A stretch of 64,000 nucleotides of DNA from Azolla caroliniana. Lineage: Eukaryota > Polypodiophyta. The notes under the pieces are model-generated. The model saw nothing but the letters and a program-made list of their open reading frames with translations. It did not search any database and was not told the DNA's origin. Position 1 is the first letter of the stretch; each line of letters opens with the position of its first letter. Shown here one piece after another: positions 54,799 through 64,000 of the stretch. The stretch lies in contig JBHGNT010000001.1 in the NCBI GenBank assembly GCA_043228905.1, positions 21,886,001 to 21,950,000 on the forward strand. The letters run 5' to 3'. Both the position numbers and the translations under genes were made by a program.

Positions 54799-55141
54799 AC
54801 AGTTTGAACCAATTTTGGTTTGGGATGGGTGGTAGATCCCTATTTATAAGTAATAGAGAACACTCTAGAATATTCTAGGTTATCCTAGAATGTAGAGTAA
54901 TCTAGAAGGTTCTAGTGGTATAGAACACTCTAGAATATTCTAGGTCATTCTAGAATGTAGAGTAATATAGAATATTCCTATGATATTAGATTTTATATTC
55001 TAGAGACTATACATATAAGAATATTAATACAATGGTTAAGGATTTGACATGTGCACAACAAGGTCGTGGGTTCAAATCCTTTCGAGTCATAATGTGAGTG
55101 TCATGATCCTTTCGATGCATGATGTGACTGTTATCATGACA
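54799..55141 (-). repeat. 5' LTR of the deleted gypsy element, truncated
   Basis: Matches 51862-52206, lacking the ~45-bp AGATCTCTAGAGTACTCTAG region near 51960-51985 as well as the terminal ~100 bp. Confidence 0.88.
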
Positions 55142-55333
55142 CCCGATAGTCAGGGCTTATATAAAAGGTGCTCAATGAGCATGAAGTATGTACAAAGTGT
55201 TATTATTTTGAAATAGAATTGAGTTGTTTGCTCTTTCTATTTGTCTCTCCCTCTCCCGCTCTGCGTTTTTTGTGTTTTTCCGAACTATGTACTCTGTGTT
55301 TCACATATGCTTTTGCACATAAATTCTTTTACA

Positions 55334-55345
55334 TGGTATCAGAGC
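55334..55345 (+). promoter_or_regulatory. Primer-binding site (initiator Met-tRNA type)
   Basis: TGGTATCAGAGC directly after the LTR end TTTTACA. Confidence 0.9.
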
Positions 55346-55437
55346 GCGAGGGTTGAAGTCCTCTACAACCAACAGAAAAGCTTGCGACAGAGACATAGTT
55401 GAGTTTTCTTGGTTTTCTCGAAAGATAAGACAACAAC

Positions 55438-55829
55438 GTGGATAGAGGAATGGGAAGCTTGCTATCGATTGAGAAGCTCAATAGGAGCTACTACGCATCT
55501 TGGTCGTACAAGATGCACCAATACCTACTTGGTCATGGCTACTGGAGTTATGTTGAAGGAGATAATGATACAACACCTGAATCGACACATAGGGATTTTT
55601 CGGCTTGGGAAGAAGCAGCAAGCAGAATTCTCTACTGCTTTGCGTCCTGTGTGAGCGACCAGCTATTGAGCTATATTCGGGATGCCAAAACGCCAAAGGA
55701 TGTGTGGGCGAATCTCAAGAAGAGTTTTGCCGTTAGCACCACAACCAGGAAGCTTCAACTCAAGCAGGAGTTGAGTAATGTTCAACAATGAGATATGTTG
55801 GTGGCTGCTTACACCTTTGAAAAGAATGG
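55438..55829 (+). pseudogene. copia gag fragment
   Basis: Aligns with the Gag start at 12786: DRGMGSLLSIEKLNRSYYAS, MHQYLLGHGYWSYVEG, YCFASCVSDQLLSYIRDAK. The conserved start codon is GTG rather than ATG at 55438 and a TGA lies at 55789. Truncated at 55829 by the minus-strand copia LTR. Confidence 0.9.
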
Positions 55830-56224
55830 TGTGCGGAAGCAATATAGGAAATCGAACAACAAAAAATGCAAGTTTAATGGAAAGCTTAGGTTTGCATAGT
55901 ACGCACGGGAGATACAGAGACAGAGAGTAAAACACAAGAACTTAATTCAAAACTAATACTCGATTTGTACATCATGTGTGTTCAATGAACACTTTTATAC
56001 AAGTCCTTTTCGGACTGACAAAAGTATTGAAAGTACTTCAATGCTCATTGAGGAGCCCCTACACTAACTCCCAAATATATTCCTTGCGGAATATCTTTCC
56101 GATGGCCTCCCGGTTTCCGCACCGATCCGGCCTTTTTCCGCACCGGTCTACGTACCGGTTTCCAACGGATCCAGTGCTCAGCTGGCTCAGCCGATCCGGC
56201 TGATGTTGAGCTTGTCTCTCAACA
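55830..56224 (-). repeat. 3' LTR of the split copia element
   Basis: Plus-strand TGTGCGGAAGC...CTCTCAACA; on the minus strand it starts TGTTGAGAGACAAGCTCAAC. TATAAAA on the minus strand at 55993-55999. A purine tract GAGCTTGAGGAGAG adjoins it. Confidence 0.88.
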
Positions 56225-58563
56225 CTCTCCTCAAGCTCAACTTGAGGCTCTTCGGGATCTTCCAGATCACCGCTCCGATTCCTCCTGGCTCCACGCCTCG
56301 CTCGCGCTCCTCGCGCTCCTCGACCTGTTCGACTCCGCGCACTTCGACCCTTCCGGTCGGCTTGTCTGCTCCCACGGCCCTTCACAGCTCCCTCGCTATC
56401 GGAGTGTTGGCGCTTCTCTTGCTGCCTTCTTTTCCACTTGGGCCACGGTTGATTCAGTGTATTCGAATCAAACATTCGAATTGACTCGGCTACCTCCGAT
56501 CGGTTTTCGCTCTCGTCCGAGTTGGCTGTCTCCAACTCGTCTTCGGTCTTCTCGCCCTTGGCAGCGTCATCTCCCCCATGCTTGGTTGACTTCGGCTCTT
56601 CCTTTCGACTGCTCCCTGTCTGCTCTTCCGCGGCTTTGCCCTTGGCTTCTTCAGCCGATCTGAAATCGAATTCGTCATCCGACTCGGCGTCGCGGTCTTC
56701 TCTCCCCCTTCTGTGGTCATCCGGGACATCTCTCCCCCTCAAGTTCGGCACGTCGAGGTGACGCAACCCAAGCGCACCTGAGAATTGCCGCAACTTGTCC
56801 AGTCCAAGAGGCTTGGTGAAGATGTCGGTGGACTGCCAATCCTTCGGAACATACTGAACTTTGACTTCACTGGAGAGAACACGCTCATAGACGAAATGGT
56901 AGTGCAACTCAATGTGCTTAGTCCGGGCGTGGAAAACGGGGTTCTTGGCGAGCTGGATGCTGCTGAGGTTGTCGCAGTAGATCGTCGTCGGATTGGACAC
57001 CTCGTCTTGCAGATCCTTAAGTAGCCGCTTCAACTACATGGCTTCGCATGTCGCGACAACCGTTCCTCAGTACTCAGCTTCGGTGCTCAACAATGCAACT
57101 GTCGGCTGCTTCTTATTGCTCCACGCTATCGCGGCACTCCCAAGAGAGAACGCGTATCCGGACGTGGATCGGCAATCGGTGGCGTTGCCAACCCAATCAA
57201 CATCGATGTAGCCCACCAACTGCGAGGCTATACCGGTCCGATATAGCAGTCCCCAGTCCTTAGTGCCGCTTACATACCACAATACGCGTTGGGCACACTG
57301 AAGGTGCTCCTCGGTAGGTCGCGCCATGAACTGACTGATCACCCTGACCGGATAACTGAGATCGGGTTGGGTGATTTTCAAGTAGATAAGGCTTCCGACA
57401 ATTTGTCGGAACCTCGTCGGGTTCCATACCTTTCCGGAATTGTGGCGAAGCTTGACGGTTCTATCTAGAGGAGTCGAGATGGACTTACAGTCGGCCATGC
57501 CGAATTTGAAGAGCATACTTAGCACGGAATGGCATTGGATGATCAATATGGCTTTGGGGGTATGGATCACTTCAATCCTGAGGAAGTAATGTCGAACGAT
57601 GCTGCAAGCTGGAGCTTCACGCGGTCGATTTCACCTAGGTCGGCGCCGGTGATGACCAAGTCATCAACGTATAGTAAAATACTGACCGGACCGAGTTGAC
57701 CTTTCCGGATGAACAGGGAAGAGACCGATTTTGACATTGCAAAGCCCATCCGACGCAGTTGTTGCGTGATCTTCGCGTTCTAGGCATGCGGGGCTTGCTT
57801 TAGTCCGTAAAGGGACTTCTTCAATCGGCACACTGCCAACGTGTTCGTTCTGGAGTAAAATCCGAGGGGTTGTACCATGTACACCTGTTCCTCAAGCTCA
57901 CCTTGTAGGAACGCATTCTTTACATCCATCTGATGTAGGTGCCCCCCCTTTGCCGCAGCTACCGCGAGCAAAACATGGACAGTCGTCATCTTCGCGACCG
58001 GCGCAAACGTCTGATCGTAGTTGATGCCGTGTTTTTGCGCGTAGTCTTTTGCCACTAACCGGGCCTTGTATCGAGCAGGTATTGGTGCATCTTGTAGAAC
58101 CAAGATGCGTAGTTGGTTCTGTCGAGCTTCTCCGTCAGTGTTGTACTTGACCTTGTACACCCACCTACATCCGATCGACTTCACACCTTTCAGTGTATCA
58201 ACTAGGTCCCAGGTTTCATTTTCCACTAATGCGCGCATCTCTTCCTCCATCGCGGCGTGCCAATTCGTGTCCTTAGCCGCTTCTGCGTAGCTCTCCGGCT
58301 CACGCATTTCCGCTACACGAGTCATGTACGCATAATGATGCGCCATGTACTCGTTGTATCCGAACCGTACAACTGGGTTCTTCTGGTGGGTAGATCGATG
58401 TAATCAGTCATTAGCCGATGTCGAGGTTTTCTCGGCCGACGCGGACTTTGTTCATGAAGACCCGCCACGGCTGCCCTCGGAGTCAGACTCGCGTCGGTCA
58501 GACTCGTTCGTATCCGTGCCGTAATCTGACACCTTCTTCTTCCCGTCTCCTTGGCTTCCTGCG
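56225..58563 (-). pseudogene. copia RT-RNase H with charged C-terminal extension; carries a 58-nt gag patch
   Basis: RT reads [35 protein letters not shown] and YVDDLVI. Between TDGE and RYKARLVAK sits a 58-nt insert (58074-58131) that is gag sequence. Breaks: TAG near 57779; a ~22-bp deletion with frameshift near 57582; TGA near 57066; TAG near 57036. RNase H keeps YCDNLSSIQLAKN and DIFTKPLG. After it, an extension parallels the one at 17080-17810: ESDDEFDF, acidic repeats, then an Arg/Gly-rich run (RTGRGARGARARRGARR) and PQVELEE at the LTR. Confidence 0.9.
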
Positions 58564-59273
58564 TGTCGGGAACTGTACGCTCCTTATACGCAACGCTCGG
58601 CCACAACCGAGCTTAGAATCATACACAGAGAACGGGAAATAAAGAACGACACAATGGAAGAGAAGAGTACGCAGGATGTTTAACGTGGAAAACCCCAAAC
58701 TAGGGGAAAAAAAAACCACGGTAGGCAACAGGCTGCAAACTATCACTAGGTTAGTATGTATAGTAGTGAGTTCATGGAGGCAACGACCTCGTGCTCACGA
58801 TCTTCACCACAGGCGGCGGTTACAACAGAGGCAACGACCTCTTTCTCTCTCTGTCTCTCTCTCTGTACACTATTACGCGCTCTAATCTCGTGCAAAACAA
58901 GAATGACAACAACTAATAAAAGTTTGCCCTAAGTCATATTTATACTAATATGATTTTTCGGCTATTTACACATATAGCCATGATGGACTCTCAGAAACAT
59001 ATTTATGAATATGTCTCTTCATCTGGTTCCCACCGGGCCTGCACCATCCAGCTCTCCGTAGCCGGGTACTCCTCATCCGGTTCTCACCAGGCCTGCACCA
59101 TCCGGCTCTCCGTAGCCGAGTACTCCTCATCCGGTCCTCGCCGGGTCTGCACCATCCGGCTCTCCGAAGCCGGGTACTCCTCATCCAGTCCTCGCCGGGT
59201 CTGCACCATCCGGCTCTCCGAAGCCGGGTACTCCTCATCCGGTTTCGGCCTCGGCCGAGTTTGTTCATCAACA
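58564..59273 (-). repeat. 3' LTR with four 54-bp tandem units
   Basis: Plus-strand TGTCGGGAAC...CATCAACA. Units occupy 59019-59234 exactly 4 x 54 bp, each containing a CTGCACCATCCGGCTCTCCG-like core. Confidence 0.9.
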
Positions 59274-62054
59274 CTGTTCTTCTCCGCTTGCCACTATACT
59301 CAGCACCGTCTGGATGGAGATCATCTTTACTACCGGGGCAAATATCTCGTCGAAGTCCACGCCCTTCTTCTGCTGGAACCCCTTCACCACGATCCTGGCT
59401 CTGTATCTCGGGGGGTTGCCGGCATCTCTCGGTTTCAACCTGTACACCCACTTGTTTCGGAGTGCCCGCTTTCCTTTCGGCAACTCCATCAATTCGTACG
59501 TATGGTTCTCATGCAAGGAATCCATCTCATCCTGCATGGCACTTAACCATTTTCGGCTGTGGGTGTCTTCCTTCGCTTCTTCGAAGCTTTCTGGCTCCCC
59601 CTCATCGGTCAGCAGAACATGCTCTGCATCCGGAAATCTCCGGGGGGCCCTTCTCTCTCTGAGAGGATATCTTCGTCTCTGGGCTTCGGTGACCGGCTCA
59701 TCCATCTTCTCTTCATCCGAATCCGATTCGGGGTCTTGGCCGGTTCCGGTTTCAGCTTCCTCTACTTCTTCTTCAGCCCGTTCGGTATCCTCACTGTAAC
59801 CGTTTGGTCCCTCGAGTGCTAGCCGGTCTCTTTCCGGTTGGGTCTGCTCATCGTAGAGTCGATCCTTACCGGTTGACTCGGAGTTCATTATCTTCTTCTC
59901 CGACTCCCAGTCGGTGAGCGTCTTGTTCTCCATGAAGATAATATCTCGACTCCGGAATACCTTCTTGTCGACCAGGTCCCACACTCGGTAGCCGAACTCA
60001 TCGTCACCGTAACCGAGGAATATACATGGCCGGGTCTTTGGATCTAACTTTCCTCTCCGGTCCTTAGCTACATGCACGTACGCGAGACACCCGAACACCT
60101 TCAGATGCCGGTAGGATACTTCCTTACCGGTCCACACTCTTTGTGGCGTGTCTCCGTCCAAGGGTACTGAGGGTGATCTATTTATCACATATGTCGCCAT
60201 CGACAGTGCCTCAACTCAAAACTTCTTGGGTAGTTTTGCATGCGCTAGCATACTCCGGACCCTCTCCATTATGGTCTGGTTCATCCTCTCGGCCAGCCCG
60301 TTTAGTTCCGGCGTCTTCGGCACGGTAAATTCGAGCCGGATTCCCTTTGAGCGGCAATACTCCTCGAACTGCCCCCGGTATTCTCCTCTTTCAGCTTCCG
60401 GCCGGTTTCTCTTTTCACTCTCGCGTGGAGCTCTTTGAAGACGGATAGCACCTGATCCTTCGTCTTCAACTGTGTGGCCCACAGCTTCCGGCTGTGGTCA
60501 TCTATGAACGTCACGAAGTACTGCGCTCCGGCATGTGACTTCGTGTCTACTTGACACACATCCGTATGCACCAACTCCAGTGGTGCATTACGTCTCATCG
60601 GTGGCCTTGGTCGGAAGGAGGTCTGGTTTTGCTTACCGGCCAGACAATCAGTGCACTTCTCCAAGTGCACGTTCTTCACTGGAATGAGGTTGTCGTCTGC
60701 AAGCCTCTTCCTCCCCTTCTCGCTCATATGACACAGCCTCTTGTGCCACAACTCACCGGCAGTGTCGGATGCCACGTTCACTTCTTCCAGGCATAACCGG
60801 GCATTCATCAGGGACAGTGTGTTTACCTTCCGGGCCCGAGCCACAATCAGGCTCCCTTTGCTGAACTTCATGACACCGTTCCGGATGCTACCCGTGTAGC
60901 CCTCATCATCTAGCCGACCGGCTGATATCAGGTTCAGTCGAACCTCCGGAACGTGTCGGACATCCCTCAACAGCAACTTGCATCCGGTTGGTGTCGACAA
61001 CCACACGTCTCCTATGCCGACAATTCGGCATGTACCTTCATTCCCCATCCGGACACAGCCGTGATCACCGGCTGAGTAGGATGAGAAGCATTTCCGGTCC
61101 GGGGTAAGGTGGAACGACGCTCCGGAGTCTACCACCCAGGTCATCTCGTCGCCGACAAGGTTTATCTCACTCTCCTCAGTGATGAGCATCAACTCCTCTT
61201 CACTTGCCGCGATTGCCGTCGTTCCATTCCGGTCCGGTCCCCTACGGTCTTTACCGTTCCGGTCCGGTGTCCGCTTCGTATCGGTGCCATCGGTTTCCTT
61301 GTCTTTACGGAAGTGTCGACAGTTCTTCTGGAAATGTCCCGGCTTGCCGCAATAGAAGCAAGTAGGCTTCCCCCTTGACTTTGATCGTGTCCCCGACTTC
61401 TCCCGGTTCTGGGGACTACGGTTTCTATGTCTTCCGCGTTCCGATTCGGTAAGGAGCGCGTTGGAGTCGGAGCTCGTATCTTTATCTTTCCAACGCACCT
61501 CCTCATCTAGCAGGCTTGACTTCACTCTTGCTAGGGATAACCGTTTTCCTTCTGGCCCGGCGTTGCCCAAAGTGACAACCAACGTCTCCCAGCTATCCGG
61601 GAGGGAACCGAGCAGGAGTAGCGCTAGTACCTCATCGCCGAGAGGTACTTCTAATGAAGTTGCCTGGTGGATCAGCCCCTGGAAGGCATTCATGTGCTCC
61701 ACCATGCTGGAGCCATCTTGGTACCGGAGTCTTACTAGCTTCCGGAATACCAAAACCTGATTAACAACATTTTTGTTCTGAAACATTATGCCGATCTTCT
61801 CCCAGAGCTCATGAGCCTTGCTCTCTTCATTGAAGTTGTTGTACACGCTCATGTCGATGAAGCACCGTATGTACGCCGTTGTCTTCATGTGCATCACCTC
61901 CCATATCGCGGTGTCGATTTTGTCCAGTCTCTTGTCCCCGAACTAAACCGGAAGCCAGAGGTCTTTAACCACGAGCATGTCCCTCATCTTCGACTTCCAC
62001 ACTAAATAGTTAGAGCCGGTGAGCTTGAACATGCCGCCAAACGATTCGTCCATT
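59274..62054 (-). pseudogene. copia Gag-protease-integrase-partial RT polyprotein
   Basis: Starts MDESFGGMFKLTGSNY at 62054; a TAG follows near 61943. The frame is then open to 60302: Gag, zinc knuckle CFYCGKPGHFQKNCRH, protease WVVDSGASFHLT, pre-integrase LWHKRLCHMSEKG, and integrase with FIDDHSRKLW. Near 60400 a small deletion shifts the frame and removes the segment with the second catalytic Asp, leaving GEYRGQFEEYC. NGLAERMNQ (Glu) follows to a stop near 60216. The last part (60200-59274) has the integrase end, an acidic linker and the RT start (ALRNKWVYRLK, ARIVVKGFQQKKG, FAPVVKM), ending at VLSIVAS just before the LTR. Confidence 0.9.
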
Positions 62055-62068
62055 TTCTGTGTCGTTTC

Positions 62069-62080
62069 GCTCTGATACCA
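62069..62080 (-). promoter_or_regulatory. Primer-binding site (initiator Met-tRNA type)
   Basis: TGGTATCAGAGC on the minus strand, two bases inside the 5' LTR. Confidence 0.92.
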
Positions 62081-62082
62081 CT

Positions 62083-62738
62083 TGTCGGGAACTATACGCT
62101 CCTTATACGCAACGCTCGGCCACAACCGAGCTTAGAATCATACACACAGAACGGGAAATAAAGAACAACACAATGGAAGAGAAGAGTACGCAGGATGTTT
62201 AATGTGGAAAACCCCAAACTAGGGGAAAAAAAAACCACGGTAGGCAATAGGCTGCAAACTATCACTAGGTTAGTATGTACAACAGTGAGTTCACAGAGGC
62301 AACGACCTCGTGCTCACGATCTTCGCCACAGGCGGCGTTACAACAGAGGCAACGACCTCTTTCTCTCTCTGTCTCTCTCTCTGTACACTATTACGTGCTC
62401 TAATCTCGTGCAAAACAAGAATGACAACAACTACTAAAAGTTTGCCCTAAGTCATATTTATACTAATATGACTTTTCGGCTATTTACAAATATAGCCATG
62501 ATGGACTCTCAAAAAACATATTTACGAATATGTCTCTTCATCTGGTTCTCACCGGGCCTGCACCATCCGGCTCTCCGTAGCCGGGTACTCCTCATCCGGT
62601 CCTCGCCGGGTCTGCACCATCCGGCTCTCCAAAGCCGGGTACTCCTCATCCGGTCCTCGTCGGGTCTGCACCATCCGGCTCTCCGAAGCCGGCTACTCCT
62701 CATCCGGTTTCGGCCTCGACCGAGTTTGTTCATCAGCA
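62083..62738 (-). repeat. 5' LTR with three 54-bp tandem units
   Basis: 656 bp; units at 62538-62699 are exactly 3 x 54 bp. The 54-bp length difference from the partner LTR equals one unit. Confidence 0.9.
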
Positions 62739-62749
62739 CTGTTCTTCTC

Positions 62750-64000
62750 CCTTCCCATCCGGAGGGACCTGTCTCCCAACACTGCACGGGGAATGCACGG
62801 CCGAGTCTCCACTACTCGCCGGCTCTTCATCGTACTGGTCGAACCGACTCAGTCGTCCATTCGGTCCGCTTAACCGAAATGAAATCAGACTCTCTCCGCG
62901 GGTCCTGATTTCAGGCTCATCCGGAGGCATCTCAACATCGCTGACCTCATCACCAGAACTCGGATTGGAGGTGAGGTCCAGAGTCAGAGGCAAGTACCAA
63001 GACGCGGACTCGTCAAACACAACGTCGCGGCTCACGCGCACTTGTTTGGTGCGCGGGTTATAACACTTATAACCCTTCTCCTCATCTGAGTAACCGACCA
63101 AGATACATTTCTCGGCCTTTGCATCCAGCTTCCTCCATTTCTCCTTCTGCACATGCACATACGCAATGCTACTGAAAACTCGTAATTGTCGCAAGTTCAG
63201 CTTCGTTCCAAAATATAGGTCCTGCGCCGACACTTTGTCTCCGATCCGGTTCTGGATGTATACCGTAGTTCGTACCGCCTCGGCCCAATAGAACTTGGGC
63301 ATGCTCTTTTCTTCAAGCATTGCCTGCGCCGCTTTCACAACCAACCGATTTTTCCTCTCTGCCACGCCGTTCTGCTCCGGCGTGTATCTACAACTGAATT
63401 CACGCCGAATTCCCATCTGTTGTAGATAACCGTTGAATTGACTGGAAAAGTATTCTTTTCCGCCATTCCACCGCAGGCACTTGATCTTCCTTCTTGTTTC
63501 CATTTCCACAAACCCTTTGAGTCCCGGAAATAGTCGAAAACTTTGCTCTTCCTCTCAATGAGGTAGATCCACGTGTGTCGCGTGTAGTCATTGATGAAGG
63601 AGACGAAATATTGGCTCCCGCCAAGACTAACGTTTTGTTCCGGCCCCCACACATCGGAGTGTATCAAGTTGAGCTTGTTCCGGGTCTGGTTACACTCGTA
63701 GGGGAAGGGAAGTCGGTGTTGCTTCCCAAGCTGGCAAGCTTCACAAATTTGTGCCTTCTGGCCACTAAATTTGGGCAATCCGAACACCACTTGTTTCGAT
63801 TGTAGGTAGTTGACGTGGGCTATCTGCTTCTGCCATAAGTCGATGTCCGACTCGACTTTTTATCCCTTCGTGAACATTGCGGTGCCACCGTTAGTAGAGT
63901 TGAGGATGAACATCCTCCCATCTCTGCGCCCTTGCGCAATAACACGGCTTTCTTCCTCAATGAAGCACCCGAGGTGTGTAAACCGGACCTCCATCCCTTG
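62750..64000 (-). pseudogene. copia pre-integrase and integrase (window-edge part of the split element)
   Basis: Collinear with 14040-15260. From the right: LGCFIEEESRVIAQGRRDGR, the Cys pair region (CEACQLGKQHRLPF), HSDVWGPEQ, FINDYTRHTW (the relative has FIDDYTRHTW), a frameshift near 63500, then CLRWNGGKEYF where the relative has CLRSDGGKEYF, and NGVAERKNR. Thus two catalytic Asp positions appear changed to Asn, giving an inactive integrase. The acidic linker ends at the 62738 insertion. Confidence 0.88.

Larger units (their letters stand above)
51748..55141 (-). mobile_element. Ty3/gypsy chromovirus-type element, internally deleted
   Basis: Flanked by CTCGA (51743-51747) and CCCGA (55142-55146), one mismatch. 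It holds a 3' LTR, integrase with chromodomain, RNase H and a shortened RT. Gag and protease are absent, and the right LTR lacks its first ~100 bp, replaced by two inverted copies of that segment (54618-54798). Inserted into a copia LTR. Confidence 0.9.
51535..55829 (+). mobile_element. Ty1/copia element, 5' part (LTR and gag), split by a gypsy insertion
   Basis: LTR pieces 51535-51747 and 55147-55333 flank the 51748-55141 gypsy element. TGTTGAGTGACAAGCTCAAC starts the LTR, like the copia at 12263. TATATAAAA at 55158-55166; TGGTATCAGAGC at 55334-55345. The gag is cut by the next copia element at 55830. Confidence 0.88.
58564..62738 (-). mobile_element. Ty1/copia element with the 3' half of pol deleted
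   Basis: LTRs at 58564-59273 and 62083-62738 and an initiator-Met primer site. The interior covers gag to the start of RT, which then joins the 3' LTR, so RT core and RNase H are absent. It is the same family as the remnant at 1-1501. The target duplication is unclear: GGAAG can be found on both sides only if extra bases next to each LTR are counted. Confidence 0.9.
55830..64000 (-). mobile_element. Ty1/copia element running off the window, split by another copia element
   Basis: 3' LTR at 55830-56224, then RNase H and RT (56225-58563), interruption by 58564-62738, then linker, integrase and pre-integrase parts (62750-64000). It is closely related to the plus-strand copia at 12263. Gag and the 5' LTR lie beyond the window. 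Inserted into the gag of another copia at 55829. Confidence 0.92.

Noticed and set aside
59019-59234. CRISPR-like array
   Set aside because: The units are contiguous 54-bp tandem repeats without spacers and lie inside an LTR.

Overview
The window is plant nuclear DNA made almost entirely of nested transposable elements. A homosporous fern is the best guess for the source, inferred from one single-exon PLS-type PPR gene whose PPR triplets are very uniform, a style I associate with fern PPR genes, and from a mix of Ty1/copia, Ty3/gypsy and L1-type LINE families. No bacterial, organellar or intact housekeeping gene is visible. The only cellular-type gene is the PPR gene at 19723-22684, and it is decayed.

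Layout. 1-1501: remnant of a minus-strand copia element. 1701-11692: ~10 kb minus-strand gypsy element (Athila/Tat-like pol) with an extra reading frame of about 1,020 codons downstream of pol. 12193-18736: small hAT-like MITE split by a nearly intact plus-strand copia element (12263-18209). 19723-22684: PPR-DYW pseudogene. 23871-29918: full-length but mutated L1-type LINE with a 15-bp target duplication and poly(A). 30611-39200: CpG-rich tandemly repeated block, split by a young plus-strand chromodomain gypsy element (32351-37579). 39285-42446: mosaic of gypsy integrase, copia integrase, copia LTR/gag and gypsy integrase fragments. 42447-47898: minus-strand gypsy element with two RNase H domains and one long open frame but a truncated integrase. 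47976-51534: minus-strand chromodomain-type gypsy remnant. 51535-55829: plus-strand copia LTR and gag, the LTR itself split by a deleted gypsy element (51748-55141). 55830-64000: minus-strand copia element running off the window and split by another copia element (58564-62738).

Insertion order can be read from target-site duplications: CTTAC around 42447-47898, GAAGG around 32351-37579, GGTTT around 12263-18209, CTCGA/CCCGA around 51748-55141, a 15-mer around the LINE and an 8-mer around the MITE. Most polyproteins keep one frame with a few stop codons, so many insertions look fairly recent. None appears autonomous: the defects remove RT motif A, integrase catalytic residues or whole domains. 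The observations most worth a second look are the large coiled-coil ORF3, a 58-nt gag patch inside a copia reverse transcriptase, a conserved charged C-terminal extension on a copia polyprotein, an LTR carrying both heat-shock-element-like pairs and a tRNA-like pol III promoter, and the CpG-rich repeat block.
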